NCBI RefSeq assembly: GCF_001642995.1 | Contig: NZ_LOHS01000058.1 | Coordinates: 42,522 to 106,521 of the forward strand | Source of the DNA: Streptomyces jeddahensis | GTDB taxonomy: Bacteria; Actinomycetota; Actinomycetes; Streptomycetales; Streptomycetaceae | DNA: 64,000 nucleotides | Direction of reading: 5' to 3' | Part shown: piece after piece, positions 1-8,139 of the stretch | Layout: every line of letters starts with the position of its first letter | Numbering within the stretch: the first letter of the stretch is position 1 | Notes under the pieces: model-generated | Database searches by the model: none | Seen by the model: only the letters and a program-made list of their open reading frames with translations | What the model was told of the DNA's origin: nothing | Position numbers and translations under genes: made by a program

Positions 1-1629
1 CAGGAAGGCCGGAGGCTCCGTGAGCAGCACGCCGCGCACGTCGTCGGGCAGGGACGCATGCTCCGGCAGCGGCTGCGAGCTGATGTTGACGTCGTCCACG
101 AAGTCCTTCACCGCAAGCCGGACGGGCACGTCCTGGTCGTCGAAGACGACGATGGCGTTCTCGCCGTGCGGAGAGAACACGGTGCCGTAGCGGTAGAGGA
201 AGTGCAGCAGCGGCGGCAGCAGGGCCGCAAAGAGCCGTCGCAGCCAGGACCGGGGCGCCAGGCCGGAGCGGGCGACCAGCTCCGCCGTGAAGGAACGTCC
301 CTGTGGATCGGTATGCAGGAGTGCGGCGAGAGTGCGGGCGCGCTCTCCCGGGGCGAGGTGGCGAGTGATCGGTTCACGCCAGATCACCCCGAGCAGCTCC
401 TTGTACTGGTACGGCACCTCGTGGAGCCCGTCGTACACCGGGTGCTCGACGGTCACCGAGGCCACTTCGCCGAGCAGGATCACGCCGCAGTCGTCCCGCA
501 GAAAGGAATCGGCGTCGCGTAGGCCGTGCATCCAGGCGGTGACGGCCGGGGCCGCGAGGGTGCGCTCGGTCGGCAGTCCGCGCCAGACCAGCGTGTTGAG
601 AACGGACAGCGGGAGTTTCACCGTGTGCCGGTCAGGATGAGACGTGTTCAGGAACGTCCTGATGGACTGCTGCGGCAGCCGCAGGTCACCGTCGGTGGGC
701 AGGGGGACGATGGCATCGGATGCGAGGGCAGGCGCGAAGAGGGTCAGCACGATGTCGTCCCACTGCCAGGGGTGTACCGGCAGATAGAGGTACGTCGCCG
801 GGTCGTGCCCGCGTGCGCGGAGGGCGGCGGCGAAGCACTCCCGTGTGCTCGCGTCGAGTTCGCGTGCGTAGAGCTGTTCAGCCGTGGCGAGGCCGACGAC
901 GCCCCGGTACGCGGCGAGGTCGGTGCGGACGGCGATCCACGGCAGGGTCGTCGCCCTGCGGGCCTCGGGGGCCCAGCGCGCGGCGTCGGTGCCGGAGAAC
1001 CCGAGGCGGCCCTTGTTGAGGACGAGCCAGGGGTGGCCCGTCTGGTGGCCCTCGAGTTCCGCATAGCCGAGTTCGGCGAGTTCGGCCGCGGAGCGGGCTG
1101 TGTGGTCCAGGCGGACGTCGGCGGCGAGGGTGATGGTCAGTTCGCGGATGAGGTGCCCGAGTGTGGCGCCGTCGAGGCCGAGGGTCCGGCGGGCGCGGGT
1201 GAGGAATTCGAGAGGGTCCCCGAAGGGGGTCGGCTGCGGTTCGGGTGCCGGGTCAGCGGTCGTACTCATACCGGATACCCCCGATGGTGCGGGCGCGGTC
1301 AGCGTGAGCGAGGCAGGGTCGATGCGCCAGCTTCCGTAGGCGCCGCGACGGGCTCGGAAGGTGAGGAGTCCCTCGTTCTCGTCGAGGCGCAGCGTGTAGC
1401 GCTGACCTGCGCGTTCCTGTGCGTGTGACCCGCTGCCGCCCGGCGGGGAGGCGGTCGGCCCGCCCTGGAGTACGCGCTCGGGACGGATGATCTCCTCGTA
1501 CGCGAACTCGCCGATCATCTTGGCCAGCAGGCGCCGCCCGGCCCGGTCCCAGCGGTCCCGGGTCAGTTCGGGCGGATCGTACAGCGCGAACGGCTCTCCG
1601 GAAGTCGGGCTGGCGGGCGGATTGGGCAC
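1..1629 (-). CDS. IucA/IucC-family NIS siderophore synthetase, 3' end cut by window edge
   Basis: ATP-dependent synthetase of the NRPS-independent siderophore type (the DesD/IucA/IucC family), which joins carboxylates to amines or hydroxamates. 543 codons are visible; family members are about 590-600 residues, so roughly 50 C-terminal residues lie beyond base 1. The N-terminus has the family pattern LLAKMIGEFAYEEIIRPE. Further on are the catalytic-core motifs HPWQWD, KLPLSVLNTLVWRG and HGENAIVVFDDQ, and AVKDFVDD near the edge. The start is GTG 1629, preceded by GAGGAG 5-6 nt upstream; the internal ATG at 1269 would delete the conserved N-terminal helix. It is the fourth gene of the operon, 40 bp after the acyltransferase. 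The substrate cannot be told from sequence; diaminobutyrate-derived amines are suggested by the aminotransferase upstream. Confidence 0.93.
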   Translation of the reverse strand, partial: MPNPPASPTSGEPFALYDPPELTRDRWDRAGRRLLAKMIGEFAYEEIIRPERVLQGGPTASPPGGSGSHAQERAGQRYTLRLDENEGLLTFRARRGAYGSWRIDPASLTLTAPAPSGVSGMSTTADPAPEPQPTPFGDPLEFLTRARRTLGLDGATLGHLIRELTITLAADVRLDHTARSAAELAELGYAELEGHQTGHPWLVLNKGRLGFSGTDAARWAPEARRATTLPWIAVRTDLAAYRGVVGLATAEQLYARELDASTRECFAAALRARGHDPATYLYLPVHPWQWDDIVLTLFAPALASDAIVPLPTDGDLRLPQQSIRTFLNTSHPDRHTVKLPLSVLNTLVWRGLPTERTLAAPAVTAWMHGLRDADSFLRDDCGVILLGEVASVTVEHPVYDGLHEVPYQYKELLGVIWREPITRHLAPGERARTLAALLHTDPQGRSFTAELVARSGLAPRSWLRRLFAALLPPLLHFLYRYGTVFSPHGENAIVVFDDQDVPVRLAVKDFVDDVNISSQPLPEHASLPDDVRGVLLTEPPAFL

Positions 1630-1669
1630 GAGGACTCCTCGAGAGGGAACCTGGTCGCGATGAGCGACG

Positions 1670-2752
1670 TTACTGAGAGTGACCGGGATGAAGCAGATGG
1701 CGCAGGACCCGGTCGCGGACCATGAGTGCGGCCCGCTTGCCGGGGAGCTCGACCTCCGCGGAGAAGCGGAAGCCCGCGCTCAGGAACGCCGAGACGGAGG
1801 GGGTGTTGCGCAGATCGGGTTCGGCGATCACGCGAGTGCACCGGGGGCGGTGGTCGAGCACGAGATCGGCGACGGCTCTCAGGAGCGTTGTGCCGAGCCC
1901 CCGTCCGCGGTGGGCGACACCGCCGATGAGGAGGTGGATTCCGGTGTCGTGCGGACGGGCGGGGTAGTAGCGGGCGACGGGGTCGAGGTCCGCGCGGTAG
2001 ATCTCCCAGTAGCTGATGGGGGCGCCGTCGAGCACACCGAGACACGGCACGCTCCGTCCGTCGCCCTCGAGCTGGGGACGCAGATGGGCTTCCGTCACGG
2101 TGTCGGGGCCGTCAAGCTCCCAGAACGCGGCAACGGCGGGGTCGTTCATCCAGCGGGTGATGAGCGGCAGATCGCGTTCGACGCGTACCGGGACGAGCCT
2201 GAAGACGCCCGCGGGTGTGCTGGTGGGCCTCCATTCGGGGAGGTTGTCGAGCAGATCGTCGTCGGCGAAGGCGGCGAGGTCGGCGGGCATGGGATCCGCC
2301 ATGAGCCGGGTGTCGGCATGCGTGTCGGTGTGGTCATACGCGGGGGCATGCGGGTCGGCGTACGTCTCGGCAGGCGTCGAGGCGCCGGTGGCCGTCGCGG
2401 CCGCCGACTGCCGACGGGCGCGGTGTGGGGTGCCCTCTGCCGCCCCGGTGGGCTCGTCGGCGTCGTCTGCTTCGTCGCCTTCGGACGCCTCGGTCTCGGC
2501 GGCCTCGGTGAAGAGGGCGATGAGCTCGTCCGGCAGACGCAGGTCGAGTGTGTCCGCACTGTCCAGGTCGTTCGGTCCGGGGTTCAAGCCGGGTTCCGAG
2601 CCCATGCCGGTACCCGAGCCGGGCTCCGTACAGGTGCCCGTACCCGTGCCGGTCTCGGTCCCGCTGGCCGGGTCGGTCTCCGTGCCGGCCTCTGGACGGG
2701 CTTCGGTGGCGGTGGGGGCACCGGCGTCGGTGCTCGCATCGGTGGGAGCCAC
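1670..2752 (-). CDS. GNAT acyltransferase of siderophore biosynthesis (IucB/RhbD-like) with long acidic N-terminal extension
   Basis: Predicted to acylate an N-hydroxylated amine during siderophore assembly (IucB/MbtK-like group; inference from family and context). The catalytic domain covers roughly residues 180-350: FRLVPVRVERDLPLITRWM, then the acetyl-CoA binding loop HRGRGLGTTLL, then ending NTPSVSAFLSAGFRF. The first ~170 residues are not part of the fold: they are rich in Thr, Gly, Glu, Asp and Ala with short Gly-Thr-Glu repeats and look disordered. GTG 2752 is preceded by AGAGGAG at good spacing, so the extension is probably translated. It lies 40 bp after one synthetase and 40 bp before the next, consistent with a single operon. 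Confidence 0.87.
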   Translation of the reverse strand: MAPTDASTDAGAPTATEARPEAGTETDPASGTETGTGTGTCTEPGSGTGMGSEPGLNPGPNDLDSADTLDLRLPDELIALFTEAAETEASEGDEADDADEPTGAAEGTPHRARRQSAAATATGASTPAETYADPHAPAYDHTDTHADTRLMADPMPADLAAFADDDLLDNLPEWRPTSTPAGVFRLVPVRVERDLPLITRWMNDPAVAAFWELDGPDTVTEAHLRPQLEGDGRSVPCLGVLDGAPISYWEIYRADLDPVARYYPARPHDTGIHLLIGGVAHRGRGLGTTLLRAVADLVLDHRPRCTRVIAEPDLRNTPSVSAFLSAGFRFSAEVELPGKRAALMVRDRVLRHLLHPGHSQ

Positions 2753-2792
2753 GGTGCTGCTCCTCTCTCGGAGTGTGGGTGGGGCATGTACC

Positions 2793-5036
2793 TCAGGAAT
2801 GAAGGGGGTTGGCGATCGTGACGTAGACGGACTGGGTGTCGACCGGACCGACGAGTTCGTCGAGACCGTGCACGCGCGTGAGCAGGTTGGCCTTGCAGCG
2901 CAGCACGGGCGAGTCGAGGAGCTGTTCGGGAAGCGGGCTGCGCAGACCCTGAGGTCCCGAGGCGACGTCGCGAAGGAACTTGCGGAACGCGGCGAGCAGC
3001 AGCTGTTCGTCGGCGAGGCGCTGGGAGCCGAAGGCTCCGATGAGACCGAGGACGTTGTTGATGGCCAGGTAGTAGGCGAAGCGCTCGTTCGTGACCGCGT
3101 CGGAGACGAACGTGTCGCTGAGTTCGCCGATGCCGGGCAGGCGCTTGTCGAGTTCGTCGCGCCGGGACTCGCGGAAGTAGTACCCCTGGTTGTCCCGGTA
3201 GCGGCCGCCGATGGGCCACCCGTCGGCGTCCAGCAGCACGAGCGTGTTCTGCTGATGGGCTTCCAGGGCGATGCCCGCCTCGCTGTCGAGCCAGAGCACG
3301 GGGCGTACGACCTGCTGCAGATAGCGCAGGAACCACTCGGCGGCGACGGCTCCCCTGGGGCGGCCCGTCCGTCCCGCGAGTCTGGTCACGAGCTCGGTGA
3401 GCCGGGACCGCATGGGCGTGCGGTCCTGTCCGGCGGGCTGAACCGGCGGCCGCGGCGATACGAGCCCGGCGATGCAGGAGACATCGTCCCCCGGGGCGAA
3501 GGGGTTGTGCCGGATCATGACGTCGAGCCCGGGTACCGGTGCGCCGTCGGGTGCGTCGACGGCGAGCCAGGCCGGGTCGCGCACGATGTCGAAGCCCGGG
3601 TGCGCCTTCTGCCACTGCTCGGCGAGGCCGCTGCGCAGCAGGCGGTGGACCTCGACGCCACGGTGGAGCTCCTTGCGGAGGTTCTCCCTGCGGGAGTTGG
3701 TGATGCGCAGCCCGAGCGACAGTTTGAGCATCGCGGGTGCGCCAGAGCGGTACACGGTGCGCAGGGAGGAGGTGGGATGCCACAGGGCGCCGTGGGGACC
3801 GAGGTCCTGGAGGAGGCCGGCCTCGAGGAGCGCGGCGATCTCCGCGTGGTGGGTGACCTCACGCATCTGCCACGGATGCATCGGCAGGGCGGTGTATCCG
3901 TCGGGCAGCGGCAGTCCGTCACCGGCCAGAAAGGCGGTGAGTTGTGCGGCCGGGACGGCGCGGCCGCGCTCGGTCCATGCCGAGTCGGTGGCGAGGACGG
4001 ACGGGGCCACAGCCATCCAGTGCAACGGGAAGGCGCCCCTGAGCTCCGGTGAATAGAGCCGCGATTCGGCCTCGGTCAGTCCTTCGCGACTCTTCGGGGT
4101 CGGGTGCAGGGGGTGGCCGAGAAGCAGGGCCTGCTCGGCGGCCAGAAAGAGGTCCGCTGCGTCGCCGGGGCTCCGCCTGCGGTCGGCGATGAACATGGCG
4201 GTACGCCGCACCGAATCGGCGACCCGCCCCACGAGGTCGCCACCGTCGCCGAGTTGCACGGCCGGCAAGTCCTCGTCCACCGGCGCTTCCCGGACGTCCG
4301 ATACGTCCTGGGCGGCCGGAACACCGTCCACGGCCAGCATGTCCTTGGCGGCCGGAACACCGTCCACAGCCGGCAGCTCCGCCACACCGGGCACCTCCTC
4401 CACACCGGGAGCATCTCGTGCAGCCGGGACGTCCTCGACGACCACCGGAAGGTCCCCTTCGGCCGACACGTCCTCCGCGGCCTCGGCGGTCGCTCCGGGA
4501 AGTGCGCCGGTGCCCTCGGCCACGGTGCCTCCGGGGTCCTCCGATTCCTCGCCCCCGTCATCCCCCATGTCTGCGGCCACATCGGCCTTCGCGCCGGCCG
4601 TCTCCCTCAGGCACTCGCGCGCGAGGAGCGCCGCGACCGTGACCGCGTCCACCGAAGGCGCACTGTCCGGGCCGTCTTCGAGGTACGGCAGGCCGAACCG
4701 GTGCCATCCGCAGGCCGACCAGTAGTGCACGGGCACGAGAAGTGCGGTGCAACTGGCCTCGAGCGGAATACGCAAGGTGCCCTGTTCCGGTGCGGCGAGA
4801 TTCTTCTCCCGTACCCAGCAGCGCAGCAGGTTCTCGACGGCCGCCCCTTGCGCGGCGATCCCTGGCTCAGGGTGTTCCAGCAGATCGGCGGTTGCGCCGT
4901 GCAGCCGTTCGGTCGCCTGGCCGCCCTCCTGCTGACGGGGGACGGAGCGGGGCTCCGCCAGCAGCGGCGCCTGCGTGCCGCCTGCGCTGCACAGGGGCAG
5001 GTGGGAGCGGCCTTGTTGTTCGGAGTTGGCGTTCAA
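2793..5036 (-). CDS. IucA/IucC-family NIS siderophore synthetase with acidic repeat insertion
   Basis: Second NIS synthetase, 747 residues, well above the family's usual ~580-620. Recognisable motifs: GHPLHPTPKSREGL (ATP/carboxylate region), LPMHPWQ, KLSLGLRITNSRREN, and EAHQQNTLVLLD near the catalytic end. The excess length is an Asp/Glu/Val/Ala/Pro-rich insert at about residues 150-270, ahead of the GHPLHPTPK motif, including the repeated peptide AVDGVPAA. The DNA of the insert has a 36-bp tandem repeat (4311-4346 and 4347-4380). The flanking catalytic blocks keep their order, so I infer an inserted disordered loop rather than a broken gene. The ATG at 5036 lies 123 bp after the aminotransferase stop. 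Product and exact acceptor are unknown. Confidence 0.92.
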   Translation of the reverse strand: MNANSEQQGRSHLPLCSAGGTQAPLLAEPRSVPRQQEGGQATERLHGATADLLEHPEPGIAAQGAAVENLLRCWVREKNLAAPEQGTLRIPLEASCTALLVPVHYWSACGWHRFGLPYLEDGPDSAPSVDAVTVAALLARECLRETAGAKADVAADMGDDGGEESEDPGGTVAEGTGALPGATAEAAEDVSAEGDLPVVVEDVPAARDAPGVEEVPGVAELPAVDGVPAAKDMLAVDGVPAAQDVSDVREAPVDEDLPAVQLGDGGDLVGRVADSVRRTAMFIADRRRSPGDAADLFLAAEQALLLGHPLHPTPKSREGLTEAESRLYSPELRGAFPLHWMAVAPSVLATDSAWTERGRAVPAAQLTAFLAGDGLPLPDGYTALPMHPWQMREVTHHAEIAALLEAGLLQDLGPHGALWHPTSSLRTVYRSGAPAMLKLSLGLRITNSRRENLRKELHRGVEVHRLLRSGLAEQWQKAHPGFDIVRDPAWLAVDAPDGAPVPGLDVMIRHNPFAPGDDVSCIAGLVSPRPPVQPAGQDRTPMRSRLTELVTRLAGRTGRPRGAVAAEWFLRYLQQVVRPVLWLDSEAGIALEAHQQNTLVLLDADGWPIGGRYRDNQGYYFRESRRDELDKRLPGIGELSDTFVSDAVTNERFAYYLAINNVLGLIGAFGSQRLADEQLLLAAFRKFLRDVASGPQGLRSPLPEQLLDSPVLRCKANLLTRVHGLDELVGPVDTQSVYVTIANPLHS
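4311..4380. repeat. 36-bp tandem repeat inside synthetase gene
   Basis: Two consecutive copies of a 36-bp unit starting ggcggccggaacaccgtcca at 4311 and 4347; the second copy diverges near its end. It is in frame with the synthetase and encodes the repeated VDGVPAA peptides of the acidic insert. Confidence 0.8.
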
Positions 5037-5111
5037 GGGGCTTCCTCACGGGGTCGTTCGGGCTCGTACGGGGAGGGACCGAGGCGGCTCTCGGCGGTCT
5101 GTGACGTTTCG

Positions 5112-5172
5112 GATCGGCTCTGTTCGACGCGGCTCGGCTTTGGTCGCAGCTGATCGGCTTTAGTCGAGGTGG
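5112..5172. repeat. three imperfect ~20-bp repeats at aminotransferase stop
   Basis: Three degenerate copies of (g)atcggctttgGTCG starting at 5112, 5131 and 5152. The last copy contains the aminotransferase stop codon. They occupy the 123-bp gap before the synthetase. No function is evident; a slippage origin is the simplest reading. Confidence 0.55.
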
Positions 5173-6518
5173 TGTCGGTGCACCGCTGCGGCCAGCGCGT
5201 CGGCGAGACGGTCGAGAACCGCGGAGGCCTGCTCGTCCGTGAGGGTGAGCGGAGGAAGGAGGCGTACGACGCTGGAGTGCCGGCCGCCGAGTTCCACGAT
5301 CAGTCCGCGGCGCAGGCACTCGCGCTGGACGTCGGCGGCCAGTTCGGGTGCGGCCGGGGGCGGGCCGGGGGACGTGGGGGCCTCGGCCGCGGGATCGACG
5401 AGCTCGAGGCCGATCATCAGTCCACGGCCGCGCACGTCGCCGACGCAGGCGTACTCGGCGGCCAGTCCCTGCAGTTGGCCGAGCATACGGGCGCCGAGCA
5501 CCGCGGCGCGCTCCGCGAGACGGTTCTCTCTGACGTACGACAACGTCGCCGCGCCTGCCGCCATGGCGAGCTGGTTGCCGCGGAAAGTGCCGGCGTGGGC
5601 GCCCGGTCCCCAGGCGTCGAGATCGTCCCGGTAGACCACGACGGCCAGCGGCAGGCTGCCACCGATCGCCTTGGACAGCACCATCACGTCCGGTGTGATG
5701 CCGCTGTGTTCGACCGCCCAGAACGTCCCGGTCCGCCCGACCCCGGTCTGCACCTCGTCGGCGATCAGCGGAATGGACCGGGCCGCGGTGATCTCACGCA
5801 TGCGCCGAAGCCAGTCGTCGGGGGCGGGGATCACGCCGCCCTCCCCCTGCACCGGTTCGAGGATCATCCCGGCGGGTCCCGGTACACCGGACTTGGGGTC
5901 GTCGAGGAGGTTCTCGGTCCAGCGCGCCGCAAGCTCGGCGCCGCGGGTGCCGCCGATGCCGAACGGGCAGCGGTAGTCCTGCGGGTACGGAAGTCGCGCC
6001 ACCCGTACGCCCGTCGCGCCACCGGACGCGTCGAGCGCCCCGGCCGTCATGCCGTGGTACGCACCGGTGAAGGCCAGTACGTCGCTCCGCCCGGTCGCCG
6101 TGCGCACCAGTTTCAGTGCGGCCTCGACCGCATCCGTGCCCGCCGGGCCGCAGAACTGGATACGGGCCCGGTCGGCGAGGCGGGGCGGAAGCGTGCGGAA
6201 GAGCTCCGTCGTGAAGGTGTCCTTGACCGGTGTGGCCAGGTCCAGGACGTGCAGCGGCGCACCGGAGTCGAGCACTTTTCTGATCGCTTCGAGCACGACC
6301 GGGTGGTTGTGTCCCAGCGCCAGCGTCCCGGCGCCGGAGAGGCAGTCGAGATAGCGCCGCCCGTCCGCCCCTTCGATCGTCAGGCCGCGGGCCCGCACGG
6401 GCACGATCGGCAGCGCGCGGGCATACGTGCGCGCGGCTGATTCGCGCGCCGACTGGCGGCGCAGAATGCCTTCGAATGCGACGGGCGCCGCCGCGGGCGC
6501 AGGCTCGGTCACGGCCAC
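5160..6518 (-). CDS. class III aminotransferase, diaminobutyrate--2-oxoglutarate type (RhbA/EctB/Dat-like)
   Basis: PLP enzyme predicted to move an amino group to aspartate semialdehyde to give 2,4-diaminobutyrate, a precursor of siderophore diamines. Motifs: SGAGTLALGHNHP near the start, GPAGTDAVEAALK (PLP phosphate region), AYHGMT, DEVQTGVGRTGTFWA (the Asp that binds the pyridine nitrogen), LSKAIGG (Schiff-base lysine) and TFRGNQLA. The frame is open upstream to 6683, but GTG 6518 has GGGAGGA 9 nt upstream and gives a normal 452-residue protein. It is the first gene of the siderophore operon. In rhizobactin- and acinetoferrin-type pathways a diaminobutyrate decarboxylase and an N-hydroxylase accompany it; neither is in the visible part. 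A classical iron-box palindrome was not seen in the 6519-6819 upstream gap. Confidence 0.9.
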   Translation of the reverse strand: MAVTEPAPAAAPVAFEGILRRQSARESAARTYARALPIVPVRARGLTIEGADGRRYLDCLSGAGTLALGHNHPVVLEAIRKVLDSGAPLHVLDLATPVKDTFTTELFRTLPPRLADRARIQFCGPAGTDAVEAALKLVRTATGRSDVLAFTGAYHGMTAGALDASGGATGVRVARLPYPQDYRCPFGIGGTRGAELAARWTENLLDDPKSGVPGPAGMILEPVQGEGGVIPAPDDWLRRMREITAARSIPLIADEVQTGVGRTGTFWAVEHSGITPDVMVLSKAIGGSLPLAVVVYRDDLDAWGPGAHAGTFRGNQLAMAAGAATLSYVRENRLAERAAVLGARMLGQLQGLAAEYACVGDVRGRGLMIGLELVDPAAEAPTSPGPPPAAPELAADVQRECLRRGLIVELGGRHSSVVRLLPPLTLTDEQASAVLDRLADALAAAVHRHHLD

Positions 6519-6819
6519 GACTGTCGGTCCTCCCGCTGTTCCCTGGCGAAATCCCGCCCCGTGCCGGGCGAGTTCCCGCTGGGGCTGGGCGGGTTCCCGC
6601 TGTGCGCAGGCGAGTTGACGGGGGCTGAACGCATGGAGCGACTGCCCCGTAGGTTTCCAACGACGCCGGGGCCGGAGGATCACGGGTGCGGGGAAGATCC
6701 TTGCCGTGACGGAACCGTTGCCGCTGCGTCCGCCGTCCCCAACGGCACCGGCATAGTTGTGTGGTGCCGTTCGGCCGGACAGGCCGATCAGTTGGCAGAG
6801 ATCCAGGGGGAGTCACACC
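6519..6819. other. 301-bp divergent intergenic region, siderophore operon / protease
   Basis: Contains a 21-bp period direct repeat (gggcgagttcccgctg at 6566 and gggcgggttcccgctg at 6587). I see no TTAGG..CCTAA DmdR/IdeR-type iron box and no convincing -35/-10 pair. The promoters of both flanking transcription units should lie here. Confidence 0.5.
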
Positions 6820-8040
6820 ATGCGAGCCATCCGCCCGATCCCAGCCCCGCGTCGCGGGAGGAACTCGCGGCGCAGAACCTCGGTGACGGGTGCGATCGCC
6901 CTCGGCGCCGTACTGGCGCTGACCGCCACGGCCTGCCAGGGCTCGGCCGACGACAACGCGGGCGGTGAGCCGTCGGCCTCCCCTTCCCAGGCGGACGACG
7001 GCACGTTCGAGATTCCGCAGGACATCCAGGACCGGCTCAAGGAGCACGGGATCGACCTGGACAAGTGGCGGAACGGCGCATGGAAGAACTGGGACAAGGA
7101 CGACTGGCTGCGCGAGGCCAAGGACTTCGTCAACCCGATCATCGAGGACCTCTGGGACCCGGACCGGATGCGCGACGCCGAGGAGCCGGACACGGGGGTC
7201 GACGACGACCTCGCCGGCGGCCAGGGCGTCACCGACCCGACGCCCGACCCCGTGAAGGCGCAGACGGTGAAGACGCCGTACCACGACAACGCGGCCGAGG
7301 CGGGCAAGGTCTTCTTCGACGGCCCCGAGGGCTCGATGGTGTGTTCCGCGACCGTGGTCGAGGATCCGGCGCACCCCGGCAAGTCGAACCTGGTGTGGAC
7401 CGCCGGCCACTGCGTGCACGCGGGCAAGGACGGCGGCTGGTACCGCAACATCGCCTTCGTCCCGTCGTACAACAACGACGGCAAATCGGAGGAGGAGCTG
7501 CAGAACGCCACCAAGGAGGAGGTCGCTCCCTACGGCGTCTGGTGGGGCGACTGGGCGGGGACCTCCGACGAGTGGATCGAGCAGGGCGGGCCGACCGGCG
7601 GGCAGGGCGCGCCGTACGACTTCGCCGTCATCCATGTGACGCCTGAGAAGGGCAGTGGCGGCAAGTCCCTCGAGGAGACGGTGGGTTCGGCTCTTCCCGT
7701 GGACTTCGACGCACCGGCCGCGAACGAGCTGCAGAGCCTGTCGGCGATCGGCTACCCAGCGGCGCCGCCCTACGGCGGTCAGCGGCTGTACCAGTGCACG
7801 GACAAGCCGGGCCGGCTCTCGCTGTCCGGGTCCACGCCCACGATGTATCGCATCGGCTGCACCATGACCGGCGGTTCGTCCGGCGGCGGCTGGATCGCGC
7901 AGGGGCCGGACGGGAGGCCGGCGCTGGTGTCCAACACGTCGATCGGCCCGGTGACGGCGGGCTGGCTGGCGGGCCCGCGGCTGGGCAAGGAGGCCAAGGG
8001 CATCTATGACGCGGTGAGCGAGAAGTTCGCCGGGCAGTGA
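6820..8040 (+). CDS. exported trypsin/V8-like serine protease
   Basis: Secreted or membrane-anchored serine endopeptidase of 406 residues. The N-terminus is a signal peptide: an Arg-rich start, the hydrophobic run TGAIALGAVLALTATA, then Cys, which could be a weak lipobox (Ala at -3 is poor). The mature protein begins with a Ser/Asp/Gly linker. The catalytic triad is readable: His in WTAGHCVHAG near residue 196, Asp in YDFAVIHV near 267, Ser in MTGGSSGGGW near 352. ATG 6820 follows AGGGGGAG by 7 nt; the open frame from 6757 lacks a ribosome site. It is a single gene, divergent from the siderophore operon and followed by a strong hairpin. Substrate unknown. Confidence 0.9.
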   Translation: MRAIRPIPAPRRGRNSRRRTSVTGAIALGAVLALTATACQGSADDNAGGEPSASPSQADDGTFEIPQDIQDRLKEHGIDLDKWRNGAWKNWDKDDWLREAKDFVNPIIEDLWDPDRMRDAEEPDTGVDDDLAGGQGVTDPTPDPVKAQTVKTPYHDNAAEAGKVFFDGPEGSMVCSATVVEDPAHPGKSNLVWTAGHCVHAGKDGGWYRNIAFVPSYNNDGKSEEELQNATKEEVAPYGVWWGDWAGTSDEWIEQGGPTGGQGAPYDFAVIHVTPEKGSGGKSLEETVGSALPVDFDAPAANELQSLSAIGYPAAPPYGGQRLYQCTDKPGRLSLSGSTPTMYRIGCTMTGGSSGGGWIAQGPDGRPALVSNTSIGPVTAGWLAGPRLGKEAKGIYDAVSEKFAGQ

Positions 8041-8067
8041 CGCGTACGTCGGCTTCGGAGCCGACGC

Positions 8068-8106
8068 GGCGAGGGCCCGCCCCCTGTCAGGGGACGGGCC
8101 CTCGCC
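8068..8106. terminator. intrinsic terminator between protease and hflX
   Basis: A perfect 12-bp stem (ggcgagggcccg at 8068-8079 with cgggccctcgcc at 8095-8106) followed by TTT. A second stem follows (ctgctcgg 8110-8117 / ccgagcag 8123-8130). It lies between convergent genes and may serve both. Confidence 0.85.
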
Positions 8107-8139
8107 TTTCTGCTCGGCTTGGCCGAGCAGTCCGTCATG

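Noticed and set aside
6519..6819. Iron box (TTAGG..CCTAA) for the siderophore operon
   Set aside because: Looked for on both strands; no match of useful quality.
5794..7635. 613-codon minus-strand frame across the protease and the aminotransferase start
   Set aside because: It crosses two divergent, well-supported genes and has no homology.
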